Assembly: GCA_947629965.1 (NCBI GenBank)
Contig: CANRFS010000013.1
Span: 1 to 16,848, forward strand
Source: an uncultured Clostridia bacterium
GTDB lineage: Bacteria; Bacillota; Clostridia; TANB77; CAG-508
Direction of reading: 5' to 3'
DNA length: 16,848 nucleotides
Below are positions 1 through 9,364 of this stretch, piece by piece; positions within the stretch are counted from its first letter, which is position 1; every line of letters starts with the position of its first letter. The notes beneath the pieces were generated by a model. It searched no databases and was not told the DNA's origin. It was given only the letters and a program-made list of their open reading frames with translations. A program made the translations under genes and the position numbers.

Positions 1-1167
1 ACTGGTAAATTTATAAAGACTGACGGTGCAAAACAACCTTTTGAAATAAAAGCTAGTGAAATCAAACTAGAATATGCAGCTGATTTAGATTATCCTCTTC
101 AAAAGAAAAGACATTCTTTTGAATATTTAAGAACAATATCTCATTTAAGACCTAGAACAAATACTTTTAATGCAGTATTTAGAGTACGTTCTGTTTTATC
201 TTATGCAATTCATAAATTTTTTCAAGAAAGAGGTTTTGTGTATGTTCACACACCTATTATAACTTCTAGTGACTGTGAAGGTGCTGGAGAAATGTTTAAT
301 GTTAGTACATTAGACTTTAATAATTTGCCAAAAACTGAAGATGGCATGATTGATTATTCAAACGATTTCTTTGGAAAACCAGCTCACCTTACAGTAAGTG
401 GTCAATTAAATGTTGAAACATTTGCATTTGCATTTAGAAATGTATATACATTTGGTCCAACCTTTAGGTCAGAAAACTCTAATACTGTAAAACATGCCTC
501 AGAATTTTGGATGATTGAACCTGAAATATGTTTTGCTGACTTAAATGATGATATGGATTTAGCAGAAGATATGGTAAAATACATTATTAAATACGTTATG
601 GATAATTGCCCAGAAGAAATGCAATTTTTTAATAATTTTATAGACAAAGGTTTATTTGATAAATTAAATAATGTATTAAATTCTGATTTTGCAAGAATTA
701 CATATACAGATGCTATTAAGGAATTAGAAAAAAATAATGATAAATTTGAATTTCCTGTTCATTGGGGATCTGACCTGCAAACAGAACACGAAAGGTATCT
801 ATGTGAAGTATTATTTAAGAAGCCTGTATTTGTAACAGATTATCCAACTGAAATAAAAGCATTTTATATGAAACAAAATCCAGATGGTAAAACTGTTGCT
901 GCTGCTGACCTTTTAGCTCCAGGCATTGGAGAAATTATTGGTGGTAGCCAAAGAGAAGATGATTTAGAAATATTAAAAAATAAAATTAAATCTTTAGGTA
1001 TGAAAGAAAAAGATTATTGGTGGTATTTAGATTTAAGAAAATATGGAAGTGTAAGACATGCAGGTTTTGGATTAGGTTTTGAAAGAATGATGATGTATTT
1101 AACTGGTATGCAAAATATTCGTGATGTTATACCTTTTGCAAGGACCCCAAAAAATTGTGAATTTTAA
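1..1167 (+). CDS. asnS: Asparaginyl-tRNA synthetase, 5' end outside window
   Basis: Charges tRNA-Asn with asparagine in the cytoplasm. The frame is open from base 1, and 388 residues are visible. The family is about 460 residues long, so most of the N-terminal OB-fold anticodon-binding domain lies outside the window. What remains is the class II catalytic core. Motif 2 carries FRSE at visible residues 155-158, and motif 3 carries GFER at 359-362. The closing NIRDVIPFARTP is typical of AsnRS and separates it from AspRS and LysRS. The gene ends in TAA, followed 13 bases later by a terminator hairpin. It has no in-frame CGG codon and no interruption; its one CGG trinucleotide straddles GAC GGT. 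Confidence 0.97.
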   Translation, partial: TGKFIKTDGAKQPFEIKASEIKLEYAADLDYPLQKKRHSFEYLRTISHLRPRTNTFNAVFRVRSVLSYAIHKFFQERGFVYVHTPIITSSDCEGAGEMFNVSTLDFNNLPKTEDGMIDYSNDFFGKPAHLTVSGQLNVETFAFAFRNVYTFGPTFRSENSNTVKHASEFWMIEPEICFADLNDDMDLAEDMVKYIIKYVMDNCPEEMQFFNNFIDKGLFDKLNNVLNSDFARITYTDAIKELEKNNDKFEFPVHWGSDLQTEHERYLCEVLFKKPVFVTDYPTEIKAFYMKQNPDGKTVAAADLLAPGIGEIIGGSQREDDLEILKNKIKSLGMKEKDYWWYLDLRKYGSVRHAGFGLGFERMMMYLTGMQNIRDVIPFARTPKNCEF

Positions 1168-1180
1168 AAAATATATAACG

Positions 1181-1218
1181 AAAAGGAACATTTATTACTC
1201 TTAACAAATGTTCCTTTT
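1181..1218 (+). terminator. Terminator after asnS
   Basis: Perfect 13-bp inverted repeat (1181-1193 with 1206-1218, loop of 12) starting 13 bases after the asnS stop. The arms begin AAAAGG and end CCTTTT, so the 3' arm supplies the T run. The symmetric A/T flanks could let it work on both strands. Confidence 0.85.
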
Positions 1219-1332
1219 CTAATTAACCTCTTCCATCTAAACCTCCTTCTATCAATTATTTTTTTGTTTTTAGAAGAGTTTCTATAAATCAACTAGATTG
1301 CTACATCTAGCACATCCTAGTTATACTTTAAT

Positions 1333-1369
1333 TATAGCACGCTTTACATAATATGTCAAACATGCTATA
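1333..1369 (-). other. Hairpin just after topB
   Basis: Arms 1333-1344 and 1358-1369 pair over 12 positions if read as minus-strand RNA, where two positions become G-U pairs; in plus-strand RNA those two are C-A mismatches. It begins 6 bases past the topB stop. No clear T run follows on the minus strand, so it may protect the 3' end rather than act as a classic terminator. The rest of 1219-1374 holds only small inverted repeats. Confidence 0.4.
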
Positions 1370-1374
1370 TATTT

Positions 1375-3280
1375 TTATATATTTATAACTAATTTATCAA
1401 ATTTAGATTTTATATATTTCTCTAATTTTGTCATGAATTCATCTGGCAAAATCTCTTTTTTTGCAACCATATCTAGCCCTTTCTCCCAGCTTGCAGTAAG
1501 CTTTGGATTAAGCATATCTGGCATTGACACTTTTACTACATCATAAATTGCCTCCCCTTTTGATGTAGGTGTTATAATCTGTGTTTTACTATTTATTGCT
1601 ATGTATTTAATTTTTTCTAACTTTTTAATAATCTCTGCCCTTGTAGCGCTTGTTCCTATTCCAGCTCCTTTTATTTGTTCTCTTAATTCTTCATCTTCTA
1701 TTAGTTTTCCTGCATTCTCCATTGCTAGAATCATTGAGCCCGAATTATATCTTGTAGGTGGAGTGGTTTCTGCCTCTTTTGTATCAATTTTTAAAATATC
1801 TATTTCCTGTCCTTTTTTTAATTCTTTTAATAGTCCACTACTTTCTTTTTCTTCATCTTCTTTCTTAGGCTTTAAAATTTCTAAATATCCTTGCTTTATA
1901 CATATTTTTTCGCTTGCTGTAAATAGTTCATTATTAACATCAATAGTTAATGAAATTTTATTAAATTCAGCAGGAGGGTAAAATATACTTAGAAATCTTT
2001 TTACAATTATTTTATATATATCTTTTTGCAAATTTGCAAGTTTCTCATAATTCTCAAAGCCTTGTCCTGTAGGAATTATTGCATAATGGTCTGTAATTTT
2101 GCTATCATTTACATATTTTGTTTTTAATAAATTTGTAGAATATTTTTCTTCTACCATTTTTGATATGTAGCCCTGTATTTTTGCATCTTTAAAACCTTTT
2201 GCAATTCCATTTAAATTTTTAGATATCTCTTTTGCAACTGCAGTTGATAATACTCTTGCATCTGTTCTTGGATATGTTACAAGTTTTTTTTCGTATAACT
2301 CTTGTATTATTTCTAGAGTTTCATCTGGTTTTATTTTAAATCTTTTTGAACATTCATTTTGAATTTCAGCTAAATTAAATAATAGTGGTGCATTTTCTTT
2401 TTGTTTAGACTTTTTTACTTCTGATATAATCGCTTTTTGATTTTTTAAATAGTCTATAAATTCATCTGCATCTTGCTTATTTTTAAATCCAGTTTCGTTA
2501 TATAGCTTATTCGACTGATAAACCTTAGATTTTTCGCTTGTTTTCCACTCTGCCTCTATGCTATTTTCTTCTTTGCCAAATATACCTACTATTTTATAAT
2601 ATTTTGTTTTAACAAAATTTCTAATCTCTCTTTCTCTTTCTACTACCATTCCCAAAACACAAGTCATTACTCTACCTATTGCAATTGATGTTCTTTCTTC
2701 ATTTACTTGTTTTGCAACTCTTCTCCCTTGTGTTATAGATAAAAGTCTTGAAAAATTGATTCCTATTAAATAATCCTCTTTTGCTCTTAAATATGCTGAA
2801 TCTGAAAGGCTATCATATTGACAAGCATCCTTTGCCTCTCTTATTCCTCTTAATATTTCTTCTTCTGTTTGAGAATCTATCCATACACGTTTAATTTTTG
2901 CCTTTGGATTTGGTTTTGCCATCATGAGTACAAGTCTTTGTATATATTCTCCTTCACGCCCTGAGTCACCTGCATTATATATTTCACTAATATCTTCTCT
3001 CTGCAAAAGAGACTGTATTACTTTAAATTGATTTTCAACTGCTGGAATAATCTCATATTTCCATTCTTTTGGCATAAAAGGAAGTGTATCTAATCTCCAT
3101 AGCTTTAACTTTTCATCATATTTTTCTGGATATGACATAGTAACTAGATGACCGTACACACCATGTAATTATCCATTCATCTGATTCTAAATATCCATTT
3201 TTTCTATTTGTATTTATTTTTAAAGCTTTTGCGAATTCCATTGCTACTGATGGTTTTTCTGTAATTAATATTTTTTTCAT
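1375..3280 (-). CDS. topB: DNA topoisomerase III, with apparent +1 frameshift near its N-terminus
   Basis: Type IA topoisomerase that passes single strands through a transient 5'-phosphotyrosine break. The Toprim domain starts at the N-terminus (ILITEKPS) and carries D-S-G-REGE at about residues 105-111. The catalytic tyrosine lies in TYPRTD at about Y336. The ATG at 3280 has GGAT-G upstream. Translation runs 42 residues to WCV, where the frame reaches GTA CGG TCA. Skipping the C at 3154 gives GTA GGT CAT and restores the conserved V-GHLV. Without the skip, translation stops about ten codons later. The corrected protein is 634 residues, usual for TopB, with no C-terminal zinc fingers. A later CGG near 1742-1740 straddles TCG GGC and is harmless. 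A true disabling mutation or sequence error cannot be excluded. Confidence 0.93.
3152..3154 (-). other. In-frame CGG with +1 shift, topB
   Basis: Frame 0 reads GTA CGG TCA. Skipping the C at 3154 gives GTA GGT CAT, the conserved V-G-H-L-V of the TopB Toprim domain. The extra C is not in a homopolymer. Confidence 0.75.
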
Positions 3281-3312
3281 TTTTTCATCCTTATAAATCG
3301 CTGTTTGAAGAT

Positions 3313-3357
3313 ATAAATTTAAACAAAAGGGGTCTGTCCCCTTTTGCTTAAATTTAT
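3313..3357 (-). terminator. Terminator after aspS, with GGGG...CCCC core
   Basis: Long hairpin overlapping the aspS stop codon. The core arms AAAAGGGG (3325-3332) and CCCCTTTT (3338-3345) enclose a 5-base loop. Pairing continues outward to 3313/3357 with one mismatch. On the minus strand the 3' arm ends in a T run, so it should terminate aspS, and topB would then rely on readthrough or on a promoter I cannot see. The GGGG-ACAGA-CCCC core resembles widespread REP-like palindromes (recollection, not searched). Confidence 0.75.
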
Positions 3358-5108
3358 TTATCTTTCTCTATATCTAATTTTATATGTACATCTTTTAATT
3401 GTTCTTCTGTAACTGCACTTGGCGCCCTCATAAGTAAGTCTCTTGCTTTTTTATTTTTTGGAAATGCTATTACTTCCCTAATATTATTTGAATCTGCAAC
3501 AAGCATTACCATTCTATCAAGGCCTGGTGCTGCACCTGCATGTGGTGGTGCTCCATATTGAAATGCTGTATATAAGGCTCCAAATCTTTCTTTTATATCT
3601 TCTTCTTTATATCCAGCTATCTCAAATGCTTTTACCATAACCTCTGGATTATGGTTTCTTACAGCTCCTGATGCTACTTCGTATCCATTACATACAACAT
3701 CATATTGATATGCTAAAATGTCTAATGGATCCATATTTTCTAATGCTTCCATTTCTCCTTGTGGCATAGAAAATGGATTATGACAAAAATCTATTTTTCC
3801 TTCATCAGATAATTCGTACATTGGAAAATCTACAATAAAGCAAAATTTATATTCACCTTTTTTAATTAAGTCTAATCTATTTCCTAATTCTATTCTTACT
3901 AGTCCCGCTATTTTTTGTGCTTTTTTAAATTCATCTGCTATAAAGAATATGCTATCTTCTTTACTTACATTTAATTCTGCTTGCAATTTTTGTTTTTTAT
4001 CTTCATTAATAAATTTAGCAATTCCACCTACTGGATTATTTTGTTCATCAAATTTAACCCACGCAAGTCCTTTTGCCTCTGCTTCTTGCACTGCAAATTC
4101 TGTCATACTATCAAAAAACTTTCTGCTTTGGGCTCCGCCGTTTGGAACAGCTATTGCTTTTATAGTTTTATTTTCAAATGCTTTAAATTCTGAGCCTTCA
4201 AAGATTTTTGTTACATCTTGTATAATAAGTGGATTTCTTAAATCTGGTTTATCTGAACCATATTTTTCCATAGCTTCTAAATATGGGATTCTAATAAATG
4301 GAGCACTATCTACTTTCCACGTTGTGTGTTTTGTAAATACTTCTATAAAAATTTCTTCTAATACTTTTAAAACATCCTCCTGATTTGCAAAACTCATCTC
4401 AAAATCTAATTGATAAAACTCTCCTGGTGCCCTATCTGCTCTTGGGTCTTCATCTCTAAAACACGGTGCTATTTGATAATATTTATCAAAACCACTAACC
4501 ATCAATAGTTGTTTAAATTGTTGTGGGGCTTGTGGAAGTGCATAAAATTCGCCAGGGTGAAGTCTGCTTGGAACTAAAAAATCTCTTGCTCCTTCTGGTG
4601 AAGAATTTGCGAGTATTGGTGTCTGTATTTCTGTAAATCCTAATTCATCCATTTTATTTCTTAATGTTTTCATTATTTGAGAACGAAGCATAATTGTATC
4701 ATGTAATTTTTTGTTTCGTAAATCTAAAAATCTGTATTCTAATCTTAAATCTTCTCTTGCTTCTCCTGCTTTTTCAGAATTAATTTCGAATGGTAAAATA
4801 TTTTTACATTTTCCTAATACTTTTATACTTTGCGCCTCTATCTCTATATCTCCTGTTGCAATTTTTGTATTTTTGTTTGATCTTTCTATTACTTTCCCTT
4901 CTACACTTATAACAGTTTCTGTCACAATGTCTGTTAAATCCATTTCAGATGATACAACAATTTGAGTAATTCCTTTTTCATCTCTTAAATCTATGAACTT
5001 CATTCCACCTAAATTTCTAATTGTTTGTACCCAACCTGCTAGTTTAACTTGTTCTCCTACATTTTTCAAATTCAATTCATTACAGTTATGTGTTCTATAC
5101 TTGCTCAT
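3354..5108 (-). CDS. aspS: Aspartyl-tRNA synthetase
   Basis: Attaches aspartate to tRNA-Asp in the cytoplasm. At 584 residues it matches the bacterial-type enzyme. The N-terminal OB-fold anticodon-binding domain covers about residues 1-105 (GWVQTIRNLGG). The class II core follows, with motif 2 FRDED at 217-221 and motif 3 GLDR at 529-532. The long stretch between motifs 2 and 3 is the GAD insertion of bacterial AspRS. The ATG at 5108 is preceded by AGGAGG at 5125-5120. It has its own sigma-A type promoter at 5189-5161, and its stop lies inside a terminator hairpin. I saw no T-box leader. It contains no in-frame CGG; those present straddle GCG GGA and AAC GGC GGA. The frame is uninterrupted. 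Confidence 0.98.
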   Translation of the reverse strand: MSKYRTHNCNELNLKNVGEQVKLAGWVQTIRNLGGMKFIDLRDEKGITQIVVSSEMDLTDIVTETVISVEGKVIERSNKNTKIATGDIEIEAQSIKVLGKCKNILPFEINSEKAGEAREDLRLEYRFLDLRNKKLHDTIMLRSQIMKTLRNKMDELGFTEIQTPILANSSPEGARDFLVPSRLHPGEFYALPQAPQQFKQLLMVSGFDKYYQIAPCFRDEDPRADRAPGEFYQLDFEMSFANQEDVLKVLEEIFIEVFTKHTTWKVDSAPFIRIPYLEAMEKYGSDKPDLRNPLIIQDVTKIFEGSEFKAFENKTIKAIAVPNGGAQSRKFFDSMTEFAVQEAEAKGLAWVKFDEQNNPVGGIAKFINEDKKQKLQAELNVSKEDSIFFIADEFKKAQKIAGLVRIELGNRLDLIKKGEYKFCFIVDFPMYELSDEGKIDFCHNPFSMPQGEMEALENMDPLDILAYQYDVVCNGYEVASGAVRNHNPEVMVKAFEIAGYKEEDIKERFGALYTAFQYGAPPHAGAAPGLDRMVMLVADSNNIREVIAFPKNKKARDLLMRAPSAVTEEQLKDVHIKLDIEKDK

Positions 5109-5133
5109 GTATTTTAAAACCTCCTAAAAAATA

Positions 5134-5160
5134 TCCCTGCATATATATCATATACAGGGA
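5134..5160 (-). terminator. Probable terminator between pilin 1 and aspS
   Basis: Arms TCCCTG (5134-5139) and CAGGGA (5155-5160) extend inward with one mismatch to a 10-bp arm around a 7-base loop. On the minus strand the hairpin is followed by ATATTTTTTA. It lies downstream of pilin 1 and overlaps the aspS transcription start region, so it most likely ends transcripts arriving from upstream. Confidence 0.6.
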
Positions 5161-5189
5161 ATTTTATATCACTTTCACTGTTTTGTCAA
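5161..5189 (-). promoter_or_regulatory. aspS promoter, sigma-A type
   Basis: On the minus strand, TTGACA (5189-5184), a 17-base spacer and TAAAAT (5166-5161) give a near-consensus housekeeping promoter about 50 bases upstream of the aspS start. Confidence 0.65.
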
Positions 5190-5304
5190 TTGTTTGTGTA
5201 GTTTTATGATTAATAGTGAATCTCCAGTACACCATCCCTATCACTATCGAATAGCATAGGAAAATTTTTTCCATAAAACATTCCAATTGAACTCACTTCT
5301 AAAT

Positions 5305-6674
5305 TCATTCAATAAATTCAAGCTCATAGTCTGAAGGAAGTACAACTACTGGTCTAACGCCATAAAATTGGGGATCTCTCGCACCAGCACCCGCGCTCAA
5401 TCCATAGGTGAAGGTAACAGCACTCAGTTGAAGGAATTCTTTCGGATGGTTAGTATAATAATATCCGTCATTGCTCGATAAATAATAACATCCGAGAAAT
5501 TCCTTTATAGTTAAATCTTTCTTCTACATTATCTAAATCTTTTAATGCTAGCACACCGGTGCCTCCACCAGCACTTAGTCCTTGACCCGCCCCTCACATC
5601 AATCACATCACAAATGTTCTTTACTTCCGTGGACGTTAAACAATGAACCGTTGCTCCTTCAACAGTTACAAAATCTTTCATTGTTTTTTCGGACGTTGTA
5701 TCAGAATATCCAATTCTTTTATATATACCTTCGTTAATTAAATCTTTTTCTTCTATTTGACTTTCACTATATAACTTTATCTTTTCAAAATTACAATAAA
5801 GTCCATATTCTGCACATTCCGCATCGTTAACAGTATTCTTATTAAATGCCTCTTTAGTTTCTGACTTACTGCAAGCCCAATATCTATTAGATGTACTTCT
5901 AGGAACATATCTTAATTTGGCAGGAACCCCTGTGCTAACAATTAACCTTCTACCTTCCTCATCCTTTCCAATGTATCTCCATCCATCTGATGCCGTGAAA
6001 TTATAACCAGAATACATGTCTTCATATGGTAAATCATATTCAACAAATGCTCCAATTTCTGGTTTTACTATTACATTACATTTTTCCGTATAATCACCAC
6101 ATGTTACTGTAATTACAGCTGTTCCAGGAATCAAAGCTTTAACTGTTATCGTTTCTCCAGTTGTACTACTTAACTCTGCAAAACTCTTACTTTGACTTAT
6201 TTTCCATTTCACTTCTCCAGTTATATTTTTCAACTTTGCAGTTAAATCCTTTTGAATTGCTGGCTCTTCTTCTTTCATTTGTAAAACTAACTTGGTTTGA
6301 CTAAGAAATATTCCTTTGTCTGAAATACTGCCATCTCCTTTTACTTTATATTGGTTACCTGTTTCAGGAAATGTAACATTACATTCATTTTCTCCACCAG
6401 CTGTTACATTATCGTTACCAAAGATTCCTTTCAAAAATTCCTCAAAAGTCGGTGCATCTTGTTTATCCTTCACTATTTTCCATTCTGCTAAAGCAAATGT
6501 GATTTCTTCCTTTTCTTGTGCTTCTATAGTTCCATTTTTTGCTTCTTGTGTCTTTGCAATTAGTCCTCCGTTTAATGCTATACTTAATGTTACTCCTACT
6601 AATATTAGCATTACGATTATTGTTATTATTAGGGCTATTAGTGTTATGCCTTTGGCTCTTTCTTTTTTACACAT
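5305..6674 (-). CDS. Pilin-like surface protein with Ig-like domain, two apparent +1 frameshifts
   Basis: Probable exported or cell-surface protein of unknown function. The N-terminus is a prepilin-type signal: basic MCKKERAKG, then a hydrophobic ITLIAL segment to about residue 33. The usual Glu5 is Ala, as in pilin 2. Residues about 122-205 look like a bacterial Ig-like (Big) domain. The C-terminal domain has YYLSSND and ends with GVRPVVVLPS, matching the YWLAS and LRPVV elements of pilin 2. I chose ATG 6674 because GAAGGA precedes it; ATG 6692 is in the same frame. The frame must move +1 twice to reach the GVRPVV end (455 residues in total). The CGG codons CAC CGG TGT (5558) and TCT CGG ATG (5494) do this. 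The first shift could instead lie at GGGCGGG near 5590. Function and exact shift points are uncertain. Confidence 0.75.
5492..5494 (-). other. In-frame CGG with +1 shift, pilin 1 second site
   Basis: Frame 1 reads TCT CGG ATG. Skipping the C at 5494 gives TCT GGA TGT (S-G-C-Y-Y-L-S-S) and opens the last 62 codons to TGA at 5307-5305. An extra A in the AAA a few codons upstream would also restore the frame (K-E-F-L-G-C), so the exact point is not unique. Confidence 0.6.
5556..5558 (-). other. In-frame CGG with +1 shift, pilin 1 first site
   Basis: Frame 0 reads CAC CGG TGT; skipping the C at 5558 gives CAC GGT GTG (H-G-V-L-A-L-K). The alternative is an extra base at GGGGCGGG (about 5593-5587), which would replace SRTKCWWRH by QGLSAGGGT. 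That alternative has codon usage more like the host, so this site is the weakest of the eight. Confidence 0.45.
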
Positions 6675-6687
6675 TTTTGTTCCTTCT

Positions 6688-6734
6688 TTCATTTGTTTTT
6701 TCCTTTTTTGGACGGACTAATTTTAGTCTTTTTT
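6688..6734 (-). promoter_or_regulatory. Conserved 5' leader of pilin 1
   Basis: This 47-nt stretch matches 13836-13882 upstream of pilin 2 with a single mismatch. It holds a small hairpin, GACTAA paired with TTAGTC (6715-6728), followed on the mRNA by CGTCC and A-rich sequence. Given the promoter at 6772-6743, the hairpin would sit almost at the mRNA 5' end. It may stabilise the mRNA or bind a regulator; no known riboswitch is recognised. Confidence 0.6.
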
Positions 6735-6742
6735 CTTTTTTT

Positions 6743-6772
6743 ATTATAAATTTTTAATATTCCCTTTGACAA
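6743..6772 (-). promoter_or_regulatory. Pilin 1 promoter
   Basis: On the minus strand, TTGTCA (6772-6767), an 18-base spacer and TATAAT (6748-6743) place the transcript start near 6736, just before the conserved leader hairpin. Confidence 0.6.
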
Positions 6773-6833
6773 TGATTATTGCCAATTTATCTATGTATAA
6801 ATTTACATATTATCTTATTTTTAAAAGTAAAAC

Positions 6834-6879
6834 ATACAAATAATACTTAAATTTAGTATCTTTTAAACATTATTTGTAT
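6834..6879 (-). terminator. AT-rich hairpin after spoIIE
   Basis: An 11-bp perfect inverted repeat (6834-6844 with 6869-6879) encloses a second small stem (ATACT/AGTAT). It lies about 30 bases past the spoIIE stop. It has almost no G or C and no clear T run, so this is a weak terminator call. Confidence 0.35.
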
Positions 6880-6910
6880 TACTATCAATTTTATTATAAC
6901 ATCAAAAACT

Positions 6911-9135
6911 TTATATCTTTTCTATTTTGGCTACAAGCACTGTCATATCATCTTTTGCGATTCCTAAACCATTGTCAATAGACTCTTGTATTAAAATATT
7001 TGCTATTCTTTGAATATCATCTGTCTCTATGTTTTCTAATAATTCTTTCACCCAAATCTCTTTATTTGAAAGTTCGTTGTTTGACTCTAAAATTCCGTCG
7101 CTACACATTACTATAATTTCTCCACCTTTTAGGTCTTTGTCATATACTACTAAATCAATGTCTTCTACAATTCCTGCAGGAAGTGATATTGCTTTTACTA
7201 CTTCTACTTTATTATTTGATTTTATAAATGTTGGACATGCACCGTTCTTTATAAATTCTATATTTCCGTTGTTTTTATCAAATACAGAAATATCAATAGT
7301 TGCATATGTTTCCTCATTAGAATTTAAATTTACAGATGAATTAATGAGTCCTATTGAAACGTCTTTATCAAATCCTGTTGTAAGAAGTCGTTTTAACATT
7401 TTTATAACTGTTGAACTACTTTTTTTTGCTCTTGGTCCAGAGCCCATTCCATCACTTATTGCCATCATATATTTTCCATCATGTAACTTTGTTTGTATAC
7501 TTGTATCGCCTGATACTTCACTATTATTTTTTTTAACAGAGCTTGATGCTACTTCTATTTTAAATTTTGCTTCTTCTTTTTTTACTTCTTCCTTTTTTTC
7601 TTTGTCTTCTATCTCATCTGCAAGTGATGATATTACTTTTGAAACTCCTCCGAAGTTGAGTTGCAAGAACTTTTTTGTTACTTGCTTCTTTTTGTTTCCA
7701 TACTAAATTTAATTTATTTATTCTGTAAGTATGATTAACCGCTTTTACAATCTGCATTATGTCATTTTCAATTTCTTTATTTCTATCGTCTTCCTCGTTC
7801 AATCCAATTATATAACTATTATTTTTTTCAAATATTGAAATTAATTCTTCTTTTGATATTTCTTCTTTTTCTTCTAATAAATTATATATATCATCTAAGA
7901 TATGTTCATCATCGTATATTATATCTTCGTATAATACGTTGTCTGAAAAATCTTCTATATTATTTAAAAGTTCATCTTTAAAGTTTTCTTTGCTATCATT
8001 TTTAAGTTCTTCGTCTGTGTCTATTGTAGTTGCTGCAACTTCGCTATAACTTCTTGCCATTTCTGAAATTGTTTCAGAAACTGTATTTAGTTTATATACT
8101 GTTTCTTTATCTCCTTCTATTTGTCCAGCAGTTGTAGGAAGAAGTTTTGTTCTACCAACTATATCAGATATATCTATATTAATATTTTTTGGAAGCAATA
8201 ATAGTCCAAGTGAAGCAATTAAAATTTCTCTTATTGTAATAACTGGAACGGTGTTTCCATTTGCTACATAAGTAAGAATTGCATTTCCCAAAGCAAAACC
8301 TATTATAACTCCTATTTTACCAAGTTTATTTAATATACCTGCTAACATTCCGAGATATTGCATATGATGCAATTAAAACTGGACTCGAAGATCCAATAAT
8401 TCCAAGTACCATTCCTATTGTTATTCCTGATGTTGCTCCAACTAGCATACCATTTTTCCATCCTAAAAAAAGAACTAACATAATGCTTAAAATATTACTA
8501 ATTGATAATCCAAAAACATTTAGTGAATGTAATGAATAAAATGCAATTGATAGTAAAAGGCTCGCGCCTATTACCTCCTCTATAGTAAAGGCTTGCTTTA
8601 TTCCATATTCTTTTATAACTGTAATCGAATTTGAAAATATTTTATAGAAAATATATGTAAGAATAGCAAATACAATACTTACTAATAAATCATACACTAG
8701 AAACATTGTAAAAAACATTTTTCCTGCTTGTACTACAAATGATGAAGCCATAAGGTATAATCCTAATTTTTGTTTTTCATTTCTATCTTCTTGAAATCTT
8801 GGTCTAAATATTAAAGTCATTACTATAAATAGTAGAGTAGTTAATAAATAACTTAAAAATCCATTTGGTCCAAAACCTATTAAGCTTCCTAAAGCAACAG
8901 CAATATATACTATTCCTGCTGGTATTCTATTGCTACAAACAGCTGCAAATATGGCAAGTCCAAAAGGAGCAAATTCTCCATTAAAGCTTACCATCGATAC
9001 CATAAATGAAATTGCATATAAAACAAAGTCTGATACCGAAAAAAGATTTTTAAGATTTATATTTCTTTTTTTCTTTTTCTCGGTATCAAAACTTTCATTT
9101 TCTTTTATTTCTTCATCTATAATATTTTGAAACAT
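6911..9135 (-). CDS. spoIIE: Stage II sporulation protein E, in three frames joined by two +1 shifts
   Basis: Membrane-bound PP2C-type phosphatase that dephosphorylates SpoIIAA to activate sigma-F in the forespore and takes part in polar septation. The N-terminal half has about ten hydrophobic segments (about residues 35-310). An acidic cytoplasmic linker follows. The PP2C domain covers about 525-740, with SDGMGSG (D561), CSDG (D679) and KDDMTV (about 728-733). I chose ATG 9135 because AAGGTGG lies 5 bases upstream. The three frames meet at TCT CGG AAT (8352) and CTT CGG AGG (7652). Skipping each C gives A-I-S-G-M-L-A-G and A-T-Q-L-G-G-V-S, both natural for SpoIIE, and a 740-residue protein (about 827 in B. 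subtilis). These are the only in-frame CGG codons in the gene. Without shifting, only the first 261 residues plus ten others would be made, with no phosphatase. Confidence 0.93.
7650..7652 (-). other. In-frame CGG with +1 shift, spoIIE second site
   Basis: Frame reads CAA CTT CGG AGG. Skipping the C at 7652 gives CAA CTT GGA GGA GTT (Q-L-G-G-V-S), joining the linker to the phosphatase part. The 10-base context ACTTCGGAGG is identical to the gdpP site. Confidence 0.8.
8350..8352 (-). other. In-frame CGG with +1 shift, spoIIE first site
   Basis: Frame reads ATA TCT CGG AAT. Skipping the C at 8352 gives ATA TCT GGA ATG (I-S-G-M-L-A-G), within a hydrophobic segment of the membrane domain. Unshifted translation stops eight codons later. 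Confidence 0.8.
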
Positions 9136-9236
9136 CCTTACCACCTTCAATACTTTTTCTATTCTTTTGTGTTATATAAACTAATTTTTTATTTTGTCCA
9201 AAATGCTCTCACTACAAGTTCTAATTCTACTACTTC

Positions 9237-9269
9237 TTTATAGATTTTTTTGTCATATCCAGTTGTCAA
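9237..9269 (-). promoter_or_regulatory. Candidate Spo0A-type spoIIE promoter
   Basis: Minus-strand TTGACA (9269-9264) and TATAAA (9242-9237) are 21 bases apart, too far for ordinary sigma-A. The same wide spacing is known for the Spo0A-activated spoIIE and spoIIG promoters of B. subtilis. TTTTGACAA here and TTTGGACAAA (about 9204-9195) each differ by one base from the reverse 0A box TTTCGACAAA. The call is by pattern only. Confidence 0.45.
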
Positions 9270-9364
9270 AATAGAAAAAGTTTTTTGCAATTTGTGATAT
9301 TTTTACTTAAAATTTTTTCTTTTGTTTCTTTTATTTTGATATTATTACTAGTTTTATGTATGTT

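Noticed and set aside
1230..1253. Strong AAGGAGGT followed by ATG and four more codons on the minus strand
   Set aside because: The ORF ends after five codons and lies beside a terminator; probably chance or a relic.
5164..5274. 36-codon minus-strand ORF starting MEKIFLCYSIVIG between pilin 1 and aspS
   Set aside because: No ribosome binding site, and its 3' part overlaps the near-consensus aspS promoter.
5210..5281. 23-codon minus-strand ORF with a calcium-loop-like DSDRDGVLE
   Set aside because: Too short to be a domain, not in frame with pilin 1, and no clear start signal; perhaps a remnant of an older gene end.
6911..9135. spoIIE read as three separate genes
   Set aside because: The pieces match consecutive parts of one SpoIIE and join exactly at the two in-frame CGG codons; none of the downstream pieces has its own ribosome binding site.
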